The translations under genes and the position numbers were made by a program. Below are positions 1 to 9,515 of a stretch of DNA of 64,000 bases, one piece after another. Origin of the DNA: Nemertoderma westbladi (lineage: Eukaryota > Xenacoelomorpha > Nemertodermatida > Nemertodermatidae); assembly GCA_032718475.1 (NCBI GenBank), contig JAUCBJ010008382.1:1-64000 (forward strand), read 5' to 3'. Within the stretch, counting starts at the first letter, position 1. Each line of letters starts with the position of its first letter. The notes below the pieces were generated by a model that was not told the DNA's origin, ran no database searches, and saw only the letters and a list, made by a program, of their open reading frames with translations.

Positions 1-412
1 AACTGATCAGTAGGTCCAATAATCATAAAAAAATACTCTCTCAATTAAAATTTTATGCTCTTTCACGTGGAGACATCCAATTAGCACCACTGAGCACATA
101 AATTTGCAGAAATTGAATGCAAACCCCAAACTTCATCTCCTTTACCGATATCGCGATGTATCGGAGCCAGTATCTTCTATGCCAGATATCTCGAAAACTA
201 AGCAAGATATGGGAAAACGGTTTCCATATTTGGATTCAGCATGAAATTCTGCATCAGATAGGATATGTTTCAAAAATTCGACTTTTTGGTCACAAAATGC
301 ACTACCCCCCCCTTAAAATCTTCAATTTGACAAATTTTAACTTTGCTCCTTGAACCTTTACTATGTAAAAACAATAATTCAACTTTGAATCAACTAATTA
401 ATATAATTATTA
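1..412. other. 5' flank of SLCO-like gene, no feature seen
   Basis: AT-rich sequence upstream of the transporter ORF. I see no coding match, no repeat shared with the rest of the window, and no core promoter motif strong enough to call. A short run of C at about 305-312 is the only low-complexity element. It could be promoter or 5' UTR, or the end of an intron if there is an upstream non-coding exon. Confidence 0.4.
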
Positions 413-2329
413 ATGGAGTCTGATAAATACCCTAACGAATTAACGGTTTCCAAAGAGAAGATAAATCGATTCGGTTGGAAGTGTTGTTCACCAAAATGCC
501 TTCAATGGATGAACAAACCGATTCCTTTACTAATTATTCTATTTGCCTTTGGTTTAATCCAACAGATGGTAGTTAACGGTTTTATCAACACTAGTATATC
601 TGCTATTGAACGCCGTTTCCACTTGACTAGCTATAGAGCCGGAATCATTGTTGCTTGTTACGACATTGGCGGTGTGTTAACAACTATCCCTGTTAGCTAC
701 TTCGGCAACAAAAACAAAGGAAGATGGATTGCGGGGGGAGCTGTCATTCATTCTGTGGGTTCGTTGCTGTTTTATCTCCCGCATGTACTAACTGGTGCAT
801 ATGAAGTGGAGACTGGTTCTACCAAACAAGCTGATAATTTCTGTCTATCTGCAGCAGCCACTTCAACATGCCCCGAGAATATATCCCCAGCGTTTTCTTC
901 TACTAGTAACTATTTCTACATGTTCTGTGTGGCTGAAGTGCTGCATGGAGTTGGGTTTGCTGCGCTTGGGACTTTAGGATACATACACCTTGATAATAAC
1001 GTTTCTCGAAGGAATTCTCCATTATTTATAGGTATTTTCTACACCAGTTTCGTAATGGGGCCTGCCCTAGGATTCATAATTGGTGGACTTCTCCTTAACA
1101 TCCCAACTGATATGGTTGACCAGGGGGTCGACAATAGTTCCCCCCTATTCGTTGGCGCGTGGTGGCTCGGCTTCCTGGGCGGTGCCGTTTGGTGCCTCAT
1201 TATCGCCTTGCCAATCAGCTGTTTCCCGGATAGATTATCAACATATGAGAAAGCAAACAAGGAGAGACACAGTGAACACCACTTCAACCCAACAATAGAT
1301 AAGGGTGATGATGAAATAGAATTTCGCTACAAATTAAAAGGCTTAGGAAAGGATTTATTATTGATTTTCCGTAATCCAACTGCTGTTCTAATGTTCTGCT
1401 CCAGTATAGTAGAGTTCTTTGCTCTAACAGCTTACTCTACCTTTACTATCAGATACGTAATGGAAGAATTTTCTACACCACCAAGCCAAGCTGCTCTTAC
1501 ACTTGGAGCTTTGTTTCTTCCATCTTCCATAGGAGGGACACTATTTGGAAGTATCATCTGTAGACAAATGAATCTCAGTTGTAAAGGTTTTATCAAAATG
1601 TGTATCATCGCAGCTGCGTTTGTTCTTGCTCTTAACAGCTGCTATTTTGTCAGCTGTAAAGATCCTTCCTTTGCTGGAATCAATATTCCATACCGCAACG
1701 ACTTATCACTGGTAAAATCTAATTTTACAGCCCAATGTAACTCTCATTGCTTATGTAACGATCTCCATTACCAACCAGTTTGTGGTGCGGATAAAACAAT
1801 GTATTACTCGCCTTGCCACGCAGGATGCGACTCTACAAAAGAGAACTGTTCGTGCATTGGTGTAACCAAGGAAACAGGTGACATCATGGTGTTTGATGTG
1901 AAAGAATGTATTGATGACTGCTCTCTTATGTATGTATTCTATATATTTCAACTGCTTATGTTTTTCACTATGTTCACCATAGCAACACCGGCGACTCAAA
2001 TTCTAATACGTTCTGTAAAATCCCATCAACAAAGTTTGGCATTGGGAATTAATAACATAGCATTTAAGTTGTTGGGGTCTATCCCTGGGCCTATTGTTAT
2101 GGGAGCTTTACTCGACTATGCCTGTGATATTTGGTTGACATCATGCACCGGCGACACAAATTGCCTGTCATACGACAATATTAGGTTGTCAAGATACTTT
2201 GTTATTCTTGGAATGTCTTGCAACCTTATCAACCTCATTGTTTTCATCATCACTTACTTTGTTTATAAACCACCACCACAGAAGTCTGATGATGTAGACC
2301 ACGGCAGGGACGACAACACTAGGCTGTGA
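413..2329 (+). CDS. SLCO: Solute carrier organic anion transporter (OATP/SLCO family), complete single-exon ORF
   Basis: A 638-residue OATP-family membrane transporter. The family exchanges large amphipathic organic anions across the plasma membrane, and the length is typical. About 12 hydrophobic segments are visible: roughly 37-57, 76-96, 102-124, 168-190, 203-225, 244-268, 324-345, 365-385, 396-415, 505-530, 545-570 and 597-620. Before the sixth is the family signature core FVGAWWLGFL. The large loop between segments 9 and 10 carries a Kazal-like Cys-rich module from about residue 442 to 483 (CNSHCLC, PVCGADK, YYSPCHAGC). The start at 413 is the first ATG and leads straight into the conserved N-terminus; the stop is TGA. 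The uninterrupted ORF is odd, because OATP genes usually have many introns. It is either an intronless paralogue or an old retrocopy. Its 3' part and 3' flank recur twice in the window as partial copies. The substrate cannot be predicted. Confidence 0.93.
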   Translation: MESDKYPNELTVSKEKINRFGWKCCSPKCLQWMNKPIPLLIILFAFGLIQQMVVNGFINTSISAIERRFHLTSYRAGIIVACYDIGGVLTTIPVSYFGNKNKGRWIAGGAVIHSVGSLLFYLPHVLTGAYEVETGSTKQADNFCLSAAATSTCPENISPAFSSTSNYFYMFCVAEVLHGVGFAALGTLGYIHLDNNVSRRNSPLFIGIFYTSFVMGPALGFIIGGLLLNIPTDMVDQGVDNSSPLFVGAWWLGFLGGAVWCLIIALPISCFPDRLSTYEKANKERHSEHHFNPTIDKGDDEIEFRYKLKGLGKDLLLIFRNPTAVLMFCSSIVEFFALTAYSTFTIRYVMEEFSTPPSQAALTLGALFLPSSIGGTLFGSIICRQMNLSCKGFIKMCIIAAAFVLALNSCYFVSCKDPSFAGINIPYRNDLSLVKSNFTAQCNSHCLCNDLHYQPVCGADKTMYYSPCHAGCDSTKENCSCIGVTKETGDIMVFDVKECIDDCSLMYVFYIFQLLMFFTMFTIATPATQILIRSVKSHQQSLALGINNIAFKLLGSIPGPIVMGALLDYACDIWLTSCTGDTNCLSYDNIRLSRYFVILGMSCNLINLIVFIITYFVYKPPPQKSDDVDHGRDDNTRL

Positions 2330-2348
2330 CGTGACCCATCACATACTG

Positions 2349-2668
2349 TGGGGCGAGCCGCGAAGTGAGCGAAGCCTTAGCATATGGGTGCCATTGGCGA
2401 GTTGTCTGTCTTCGTCGTCTGTTGTCGTAAATTTTTGATCGCAATAACTCGGTTATTCTTTGATGAAATTAAACGAAACTTGGTATGTATATAGTCCATC
2501 AAAATTTTAGGAATAATCTGAAGTTTGGTCAAAAACGAACAAGCGCAACGAGGCACAAGAGGAGGGCGAGTTTGTGTTGAAGACTTCTGACTAACGATAG
2601 ACAACTCGTTAATGGTGCCCATATGCTAAAGGCTTTGCTCACCTCCAGTGCTGCGCGAAGGCCCCCAC
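2349..2668. mobile_element. MITE-like element with about 65-bp inverted termini, copy 1
   Basis: It begins GTGGGGCGAGCC and ends GGCCCCCAC. The termini are imperfect inverted repeats sharing an AGCATATGGG core and CGAGTTGTC at their inner edge. A short GTC-rich tract (about 2400-2430) lies just inside the left terminus. Near-identical copies are at 29583-29909 and 50890-51216, both again downstream of SLCO fragments, and a stand-alone copy is at 46724-47813. No transposase is encoded, so it would be non-autonomous. The target duplication and superfamily could not be determined. ORFs read inside it are not conserved as proteins. Confidence 0.7.
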
Positions 2669-2829
2669 GAGCGTGTATAAATACAGAATGGTTAGAAAAT
2701 ATATTAGTTCTTTTAATTTCCTGTTTTCATACCCATATAGTAGTGACTAGGAAATGATGAAATACAAATTTAATTTTGTAATAATATGGTCCCGTTAATT
2801 AGGAAAAATAATATCGAAATTGTTAATTG
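2669..2829. repeat. SLCO 3' flank shared by three paralogous copies
   Basis: AT-rich sequence nearly identical to 29910-30060 and 51217-51365. It marks the SLCO 3' end, the MITE and this flank as one duplicated block. Here the shared block is cut at about 2829 by the end of a minus-strand LINE copy; in the other two copies it continues. Confidence 0.7.
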
Positions 2830-2831
2830 CA

Positions 2832-5085
2832 CCAACTTAATTGTTTTCATTTCTTGTGGGACTCTTGTTGTTCGGTACATGTCTACTATGATGGGATAGA
2901 TCAGCTTTAAACACTCAGGTATTTTAAAGACCTCAGGGGGAACACCATCTACTCCACTGGCACGATTGGTCTTAATGCTCTTTGCAGCAGCCTTCACTTC
3001 TGCAAAGGAGATATCGCCAATGGGAATATCTGGGAGTACAGACTCAGACACTTTTGCTTCTATAAAGTTATCAGGCAATACCCTGTCATTATTGAGGAGC
3101 TTTTCAAAGTGGGCTTTCCAACCATTGAGGCGATCGGCTGGTGATTCAGCCTTAACCTTGGTGGTTGGTTGGCTTTACCGACCAGCAAGCAGATTGATCG
3201 ATTTCCATGCCTGGGATGATTGCCTGCTGCCGTCAGCACCATTGATGGCATCAACCTGTTGGTTTATTAGCTCCTGTAGATTAACAGAGTACTGCCTGTT
3301 CAGGGACCTAGATGCAGCTTTAACTGCATTCTTGGCCGCTGTAGTCTGTTTGAGTCGGGACTCTTTCTGCGCCTTATATAGGTCATTTCGGCACTTCTGG
3401 ATTTGGTTGTCAGTCCAGGGGGGCCTTTTCCTGTTTCGAGGGTATACAGGAACTGTTTCTGCAGCTGCTAACTTAACTACTTCTGTGAAGGCAGTATAGC
3501 ACTCACAGTGATCTGCCGCCTCAGAGGCAAGAACCTCATACATGTTGCTCAGCTGTAGTGTGAAGCTGGATCTCACACTTAGCTGTTGCAACAGAGAGGA
3601 CCAGTCATGCCGCGGCAAGGCAGATTTCGTTGTTCTGCTAGCACGCAGACTAAGTCTTACCTTGGCCACAATAAGGCGGTGATCACTGGAGAAGGGTCGA
3701 AGTGTAAATGCATTGCAGTCTTGTATAGAGCTCCTGTACTTCCTACGAAACAGAATATGGTCTATCTGGGACTTGTGACCACTGGGTCCTCTATGAGTCC
3801 ATAGCTTTCCAGTTCGCTTCTTGAACTGGGTTCCAGCCGAAAAGATTCCATTTCCAGAGATAAAATCCTGAAGATGGACGGAATTTCGGTTGACACTATT
3901 GCTATAGACCCAGGGCGATGTAGGTGATTGATGCAGACTTGCATTAAAGTCTCCCAGGAATGTTAAGAATGCATGATCCACTCCATCAGTAGCTGCTGGT
4001 AGATTGTGGTAGAAATTTTCCACCTCCTCTGTGACGGGATCTACGGATCCCGGTTTATCCATTGGGTTTTCTATCCACGCGTCCCCGCCGTGTGTGAAAG
4101 GTAAAAGAGTTCTGATGTTGGGTAATATGTATAAAGGTATAATAGTCTGACAGTTGATATAGTATAGTATGACACAACAGGTAATATATAATGGCGGTAG
4201 CGGACGGTGACAGAAGTCCCCGTTCCACCCTACTGATCTGACTGAGTAAACTGAATGAATGATTACAGGTTACTGGTTATATTGCACGGTGGCCTTATTG
4301 CTACTCAATCGATGCCTTTCCCCCCTCTGATTGGTTGGTATCCCTGTTGGCACCCTTTGGAGTGTTTCCCTTCACTCCCTGTGTTCTCTCTCGGTTAGGG
4401 GTTTGGCCCCTGACCCCTATTGTGTGTGTCTCCTTTGGGGCCTATTGTCCCCGTTTACTGGGCTGACACGAGGTTGATTGGTAATCAACCTCGTGCTCCC
4501 AATATCGCTTTATGGCTCACTCTATGGGTTTGTGTTAGCGGAATTGGATAAGCTAACATCATCTACAGGGGCAACACTAGTTGGAGAGTAGCACACAATC
4601 AGAACCACCTTAGGAAACTTCTTAGCCAGTCTTCCAGAACATGAGAAGTAGCAACGGATGATGCGGTTAGAGATTTGGTCTATTTTGTCCAATGCTGCAT
4701 GTGCAGTTGGATTCATCAATAGACCAATACCACCATTGCCGCTATCATCTGCTGACGCAAGGGCGAGTCGCCAACCGCCCCCCATGTCCTTAATCAGAAC
4801 CTCATCAGTCTGTCCAGTCTGCATTCGGTGCTCTTGAACACCCACTGCGCTAAGAGAAAGCTTATCTGCCAAGGCAGTCAGCTCACCTTGTCGCATTGGG
4901 GACCCGAGTGTTAGGGTGTTTACTGAGGCTAGTCTAGTGACTTGCCTCAGATTCACCAATGGCTTTGTTGGTTGGGGTGGAACACGAGAGTAGCCTCCAA
5001 CTCCAGAATCCCTCTCCCCCTCACTATCTGGCCTCCCTGGTGACCCAGGGTTTGGGCCAGAAAGGTCATCAGGAAAGGGACTCAA
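2832..5085 (-). pseudogene. Broken endonuclease/RT ORF of RTE-like LINE copy A
   Basis: The N-terminal part (5085-4564) starts with a Pro-rich leader of about 60 residues. It then enters the AP-like endonuclease at the NTLTLGSPMRQGEL region with the GVQEHR motif. After the insert, 4024-3175 carries the catalytic FLGDFNA and SDHRLIVAKVR motifs and the linker. A stop codon lies at about 3175, where the other copy has an open GWKS context. The frame then shifts to 2832-3078, with the RT entry motif ASGVDGVPPEVFK. There is no RT catalytic motif, because the copy ends before it. The insert, stop codon, frameshift and truncation make it a dead gene. Confidence 0.8.
4030..4558. repeat. Probable solo LTR (529 bp) inserted in LINE copy A
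   Basis: The segment is absent from the homologous LINE copy at about 42905, which is continuous across this point. It begins TGTGACGGG and ends GCTAACA, so it has the TG...CA ends of an LTR. It is flanked by TCCTC (4025-4029) and TCATC (4559-4563), a 5-bp duplication with one mismatch. There is no internal coding sequence. The family is not recognised, and nothing similar was found elsewhere in the window. Orientation is unknown because both ends fit. Confidence 0.6.
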
Positions 5086-5715
5086 AGAATTGTTGGCTTC
5101 TCTCTCTCCAGTAGGGGGTGAGACAGGCAGCCGGTCAGGAGATAACTGACGCCTGTGAGGTTGTGTCCGGTAATTCCACTGGCCTCTAGTGGCCGGACCT
5201 CCGCATTACTAATGTAATCCATAGTGGTGGGTTGGGGGGTGCTTTTTTGCCGAGTCAGCTCTCGGGGCAAATACCACACCCTGGTTTGCCGTTCCACAGG
5301 GTGGGTGTCGCAGTGGAGTCAGATATGAGGCCCATCACCCATATCTACTCTGGCGCAGAAGACCCCCCATTGGCTGTGCAGCTCATCTGCTGGGTCATGC
5401 CCTGTACCCCTGCTGCCAGGTGCAGGTCGCAGTGAAGTGCACTCAGAGTGAACATGAGAACACTCTACTCCTGACCAGCCATTGGTAGATCACCATCTGC
5501 CTGGCCAGGCCGTATACCCCTGCAGCCAAGTATATGGGTCCTTAATCCAGGACCAAGGGCGTCCTTATCCCAGAACGAAGGGGGTCCTAGTTACAGGACC
5601 AGATTTGCCCTAGTATGAGGGTCCATTCAGCTACAGGTGGCACCTCCTTTATGCTGCATGGAGGTGGCAAGTTTTCTTGATCAATGACCTAGAATACCTG
5701 ACCTGCCCTTATCTA

Positions 5716-6212
5716 GAGGAGTACTGGAACTACTGCTGCTCTAAATAATCGGACCTTAAGTTTCCTATTAATTCTCGGTGACTTCCAAATCCTGGAAAGC
5801 CTATTCAAGGCTGCCCATGCCTTCCGGATCACTTCCGGATCCATGATCCCAGGTAACAAAAGTCATCCACATGCTCAAGCATACCATCTTTTGAGCTTAT
5901 GCTCATCCGATCAGAGACTTGCTGAGGACTTTCAAAGTTAATTGTCAAAATTTTTGTCTTTCTGGAGTTAATAAAAAGACCAACACTAGAAGCAGCATGT
6001 TCTAATGTGCTGAGGAGCCGTTGGGCTCCCTCTAGTGATTCTGAGAGTACTCCTAAGTCATCAGCAAAGTCTAGATCAGTTAGGTACTTGGCAGGACTTC
6101 CTCGACTTCTGGAGCCAGTAGGTGGAGTTATCATCACCCCATCATCATTATAATGATCTAAGGACATGCGTAGGACATAGTCAACCACAATAATGAATAA
6201 GATTGGTGCAAG
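5716..6212 (-). pseudogene. RTE-like LINE fragment B: RT palm and C-terminal part
   Basis: Read on the minus strand, the open segment 6236-5829 contains the RT catalytic region around DLDFADDLGVLSE, followed by LFINSRKTKIL and VDDFCYLGSWIRK. The homology runs on in a shifted frame to about 5716. It starts inside the RT, at the position of APxLFIIVVDYVLR, so it is 5' truncated, and it is cut where copy A begins. The gene would have encoded the polymerase of a single-ORF LINE. Confidence 0.8.
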
Positions 6213-6325
6213 TGTGTGCGCGTGCGAAGTGCGCACTTACATACATACATGGTATAGTAAGTATATTCTATATATTATATATAAACAGCAATTGAGATAA
6301 AATGATTCACAGATTCAGTTATTTT

Positions 6326-6602
6326 ATTTAATTTCCAATTAAAACAATATTATGGCAATTAGAATAAATAAAATAATGAATATGAGGTAAAATACTGTAT
6401 TTAAAATTATTTATACAAATTACAATGCATTTCAAACTTAAAGTTATCTTCAGGCAAATTATAGAATTATTTGCCTGAAGATAACTTTAAGTTTGAAATG
6501 CATTGTAATTTGTATAAATAATTTTAAATACAGTATTTTACCTCATATTCATTATTTTATTTATTTTATTTGCCATAATATTGTTTTAATTGTAAATTAA
6601 AT
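6326..6602. repeat. Near-perfect 277-bp palindrome with 134-bp arms
   Basis: The left arm (6326-6459) and right arm (6469-6602) are reverse complements with only a few mismatches around 6357-6365 and 6335. They are separated by a 9-nt loop. The sequence is AT-rich and non-coding, and a (TA)n tract follows directly. It could be a foldback MITE or the product of hairpin-mediated inverted duplication. It should extrude as a cruciform or fold into one long RNA hairpin. Confidence 0.85.
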
Positions 6603-6908
6603 TATATATATATATATATAGAATAAACAAAGCATGCAACGAGCAGGCAATTTTAATGAAAAAAATTTAAATTATGTTTTTTGATAATAAAAAGCCGTAA
6701 ATACTGTGAAATTTGCCAAAATGCCAAAATTTTATAATTTTGTGTGTTTTCACAACACGTTGTTTAAAAGCAACACAGTGCGACAAAAAAATTAAAATGA
6801 AGAATTATACAGTGAATGTTTTTTTCTGTCAGTTTTGTTCAAATTTGAAAAAAATAGTATCGACTGACTTTTTTCAACTGTTTGTATGTCTATCTGCCCT
6901 GCCTGTAT
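6603..6908. other. AT-rich spacer, no feature seen
   Basis: A (TA)n tract at 6603-6620 is followed by unrecognised AT-rich sequence up to the minisatellite. No convincing coding or repeat homology was seen. Confidence 0.4.
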
Positions 6909-8262
6909 ACTGTGGGCTGTACAACATCTACTCCCCAACTGTGGCTGCACCACATCTACTCCCCAATGGTGGCTGAATCACATCTACTCCCAAGGCGGAA
7001 TGGTTAACTTCTACTCCATATGGTGGCTACACCAGATCTACTCCCCAATGGTCAACATCTACTCAATATGGTGGCTGCACCACATCTACTCATCAATGGT
7101 GGCTGCACCACATCTACTCCCCAATGGTGGGTGCGCCAGATCTACTCCCCAATGGTGACTGCGCCACATCTACTCCATATGGTGGCTACACCACATCCAC
7201 TCCCCAATGGTCAGCATCTACACCGCTATGGTGGCTACACCACATCTACTCCCCAATGGTCAGCATCTACTCCGCTATGGTGGCTACACCACATCTACTC
7301 ATCAATGGTCAGCATCTACTCCACTATGGTGGCTGCACCATATACTCATCAATGGTGGCAGCACCACATCTACTCCCCAATGGTGGGTGCGCCAGATTTA
7401 CTCCCCAATGGTGACTGCGCCACATCTACTCCCCAATGGTGGCTGCACCACATCTACTCATCAATGGTGGCTGAACCACATCTACTCCCCAATGGTGGGT
7501 GCGCCAGATTTACTCCCCAATGGTGGCTGCACCACATCTACTCATCAATGGTGGCTGCACCACATCTACTCCCCAATGGTGGGTGCGCCAGATTTACTCC
7601 CCAATGGTGACTGCGCCACATCTACTCCCCAATGGTGGCTGCACCACATCTACTCATCAATGGTGGCTGCACCACATCTACTCCCCAACGGTGGCTGCAT
7701 CACATCTACTCCCAAATGGTGGCTGAATCACATATACTCCCAAGGCCCAATGGTCAACATCTACTCCCCTATGGTGGCTACGCCACATCTACTCCCCAAT
7801 GGAGGCCGCACCACATCTACTCATCAATGGTGGCTGCACCACATCTACTCCCCAACGGTGGCTGCATCACATCTACTCCCAAATGGTGGCTGAATCACAT
7901 ATACTCCCAAGGCCCAATGGTCAACATCTACTCCCCTATGGTGGCTACGCCACATCTACTCCACTATGGTGGCTGCACCACATCTACTCTCCAATGGTGA
8001 CTGCACCACATCTATCCCCAATGGTGGCTGCATCACCTCTACTACCCTATGGTCAATATATACTCCCCATGGTGGCTGCGCCACATCTACACCCCAATGG
8101 TCAACATCGACTCCCATATGGTGGCTGCACCACATCTAGGCCTACACCCCAATGGTGGATGCACCACCACCCAAACGGTGGCTGAATCACATCTACTCCC
8201 CAATGATGCTGCACCACATCTACTCCCCAACTGTGGCTGCACCACTTGTACTCCCCAACTTT
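6909..8262. repeat. 28-bp minisatellite, about 48 units
   Basis: The consensus unit begins GGTGGCTGCACCAC and continues ATCTACTCCCCAAT. Shorter GTCAACATCTACTC variants alternate with it. Each main unit has a small inverted repeat, GTGG...CCAC. There is also a longer-scale duplication: a block near 7682-7790 recurs near 7851-7960 (shift about 169 bp). The unit is nearly free of stop codons, so long reading frames run through it in several frames. These carry no sign of being proteins. Confidence 0.9.
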
Positions 8263-8664
8263 ATAAACCAAACGTAAACCTTACTATCTATATACACCAT
8301 ATAAACCCAACTTTATAAACCTAACGTATACAAATGTATACAGTGATTTATCAATAACACTACCAGCCTACCTGTACTGTAAAGCTTATCCTGGAAATAT
8401 TATTATCTCATTGGACAATCCATCTTTCGAATACCCAATCAAAATTCTCAATATCGCTTTGCCAAAGCATTTAAAAAACCATCTTTCCTATACCACCAGG
8501 TAGTCATCATGTCAATACCTGAAAACACAGCATCTAAAATCGTTCGTTAAAGGAAGTGTGATAGTGCCTCAATTGGGTGAAACCAACTATAATTAGTTAA
8601 AATTATGCAATTCGTAGTGAAATAAATTCAGTGTATACAAAAATATACAGTCGGCCGGAAAGGG
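8263..8664. other. Non-coding spacer, no feature seen
   Basis: Unique AT-rich sequence between the minisatellite and the second SLCO fragment. A short CTTTATAAACC motif occurs twice near 8260-8320. Nothing coding was recognised. Confidence 0.4.
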
Positions 8665-8918
8665 AAAGGATGTATTGATGACTGTTCTTTTATGTATGTA
8701 TTCTATATATTCCAACTGCTTTTGTTTTTCACTATGTTCACCATAGCAACACCGGCGACTCAAATTCTAATACGTTCTGTAAAATCCCATCAACAAAGTT
8801 TGGCATTGGGAATTAATAACATAGCATTTAAGTTGTTGGGGTCAATCCCCGGGCCTATTGTTATGGGAGCTTTACTCGACTATGCCTGTGATATTTGGTT
8901 GACATCATGCACCGGCGA
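8665..8918 (+). pseudogene. SLCO partial copy 2, left part (split by LTR element)
   Basis: It is nearly identical to 1903-2156 of the complete gene. The segment covers the last extracellular loop, TM10 and TM11, with motifs MYVFYIFQLL, IRSVKSHQQS and GSIPGPIVMGALLDYAC. Homology starts at a codon just before CIDDCS, and nothing of the upstream 490 codons is present. It stops at 8918 where the LTR element is inserted, and resumes at 29385. A 5'-truncated, interrupted copy of this kind is not expected to be functional. Confidence 0.9.
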
Positions 8919-9211
8919 TGTACGCGCTTTTGAAGACCTTTAGCAGTTTAACCTGCCAAAATTTATATGTCTTTTGGTTTATAAATAGACTTTAGAAGAT
9001 GACAAATATTTAATACCAATAAACACAACATTAGCAGAAGCCAGCCTAGTGCGCGTCCATTCACCCGCTGGATATACCCGGGAGACTGGATTCTGAGGGC
9101 TTAGATTATTATTGCAGTGTAAGCTTACTGGATTGTATTATTCGATTGATCGTTAATAATTAATTTCTGACTAATATTATTTACTTTCGGGAAATATTAA
9201 CAGTTCCTTTA
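8919..9211 (-). repeat. 3' LTR of the BEL-type element, distal part
   Basis: This is the first 293 bp (plus-strand order) of the 1251-bp LTR, starting TGTACGCG right after the GGCGA target duplication. It is identical to 28134-28426. The Ty3/gypsy element is inserted after position 9211, and the LTR resumes at 14438. Confidence 0.95.
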
Positions 9212-9492
9212 TGTAGTGATATGGAATAACTCAAGGGTGAGCGTGAGGCTATATCATATCAGTATATTATGTATTAATATGTCTGACAGTGCAGTGCAGA
9301 AGTGTACAGGTGTAGGCTTTAGGAAGCCGAAGTGCAGTACTACAGAAGTACTGATGATCAGCTGATCTGCCGATATCACTAGGCAACCAACGTAATCAGG
9401 GTACATCATAAATGTAACTTAATAATAACCAGCCACCAAATATATGTAAAATAATATATATATAAGAGTGTGAACCACTGGATGTCACTACA
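9212..9492 (-). repeat. Ty3/gypsy 3' LTR, 281 bp
   Basis: It begins TGTAGTGATATGG and ends GATGTCACTACA in plus-strand order, so its tips are a short inverted repeat (TGTAGTGA / TCACTACA). It is identical to 14152-14432. The left target duplication CTTTA precedes it. Confidence 0.95.
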
Positions 9493-9500
9493 CCCCCCTT
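9493..9500 (-). promoter_or_regulatory. Ty3/gypsy polypurine tract
   Basis: On the minus strand this reads AAGGGGGG directly before the 3' LTR, the usual place and composition of the plus-strand DNA synthesis primer of LTR retrotransposons. Confidence 0.85.
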
Positions 9501-9515
9501 CTAGCTCGTTATGAG

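Larger units (their letters stand above)
2830..5715 (-). mobile_element. RTE-like non-LTR retrotransposon, copy A: 5' UTR, endonuclease and start of RT, interrupted by a solo LTR
   Basis: Read on the minus strand it holds a 5' UTR (5715 to about 5086), the endonuclease N-terminus (5085 to about 4564), a foreign 529-bp insert, the rest of the endonuclease and the linker (about 4024-3175), and the first part of the RT region up to 2830, where it ends abruptly. It is 80-95% similar by eye to the copy at 42534-45511. Its 5' UTR also matches 31735-31967. The upstream end is joined directly to another fragment of the same family (5716-6212), so copy A probably inserted into an older copy and later lost its 3' half. 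Confidence 0.8.

Noticed and set aside
2377-2622. 81-codon minus-strand ORF repeated in several places (MGTINEL...)
   Set aside because: It recurs only because the MITE recurs, and its GTC-encoded part varies in length. No protein-like conservation.
6886-8318. Several overlapping ORFs of 75-228 codons
   Set aside because: All lie in the 28-bp minisatellite and change frame with unit-length variants; no domain or conservation.
8665-8943. A short independent transporter-like gene
   Set aside because: It is the interrupted SLCO copy; the last residues (VRAFEDL) come from reading into the LTR.
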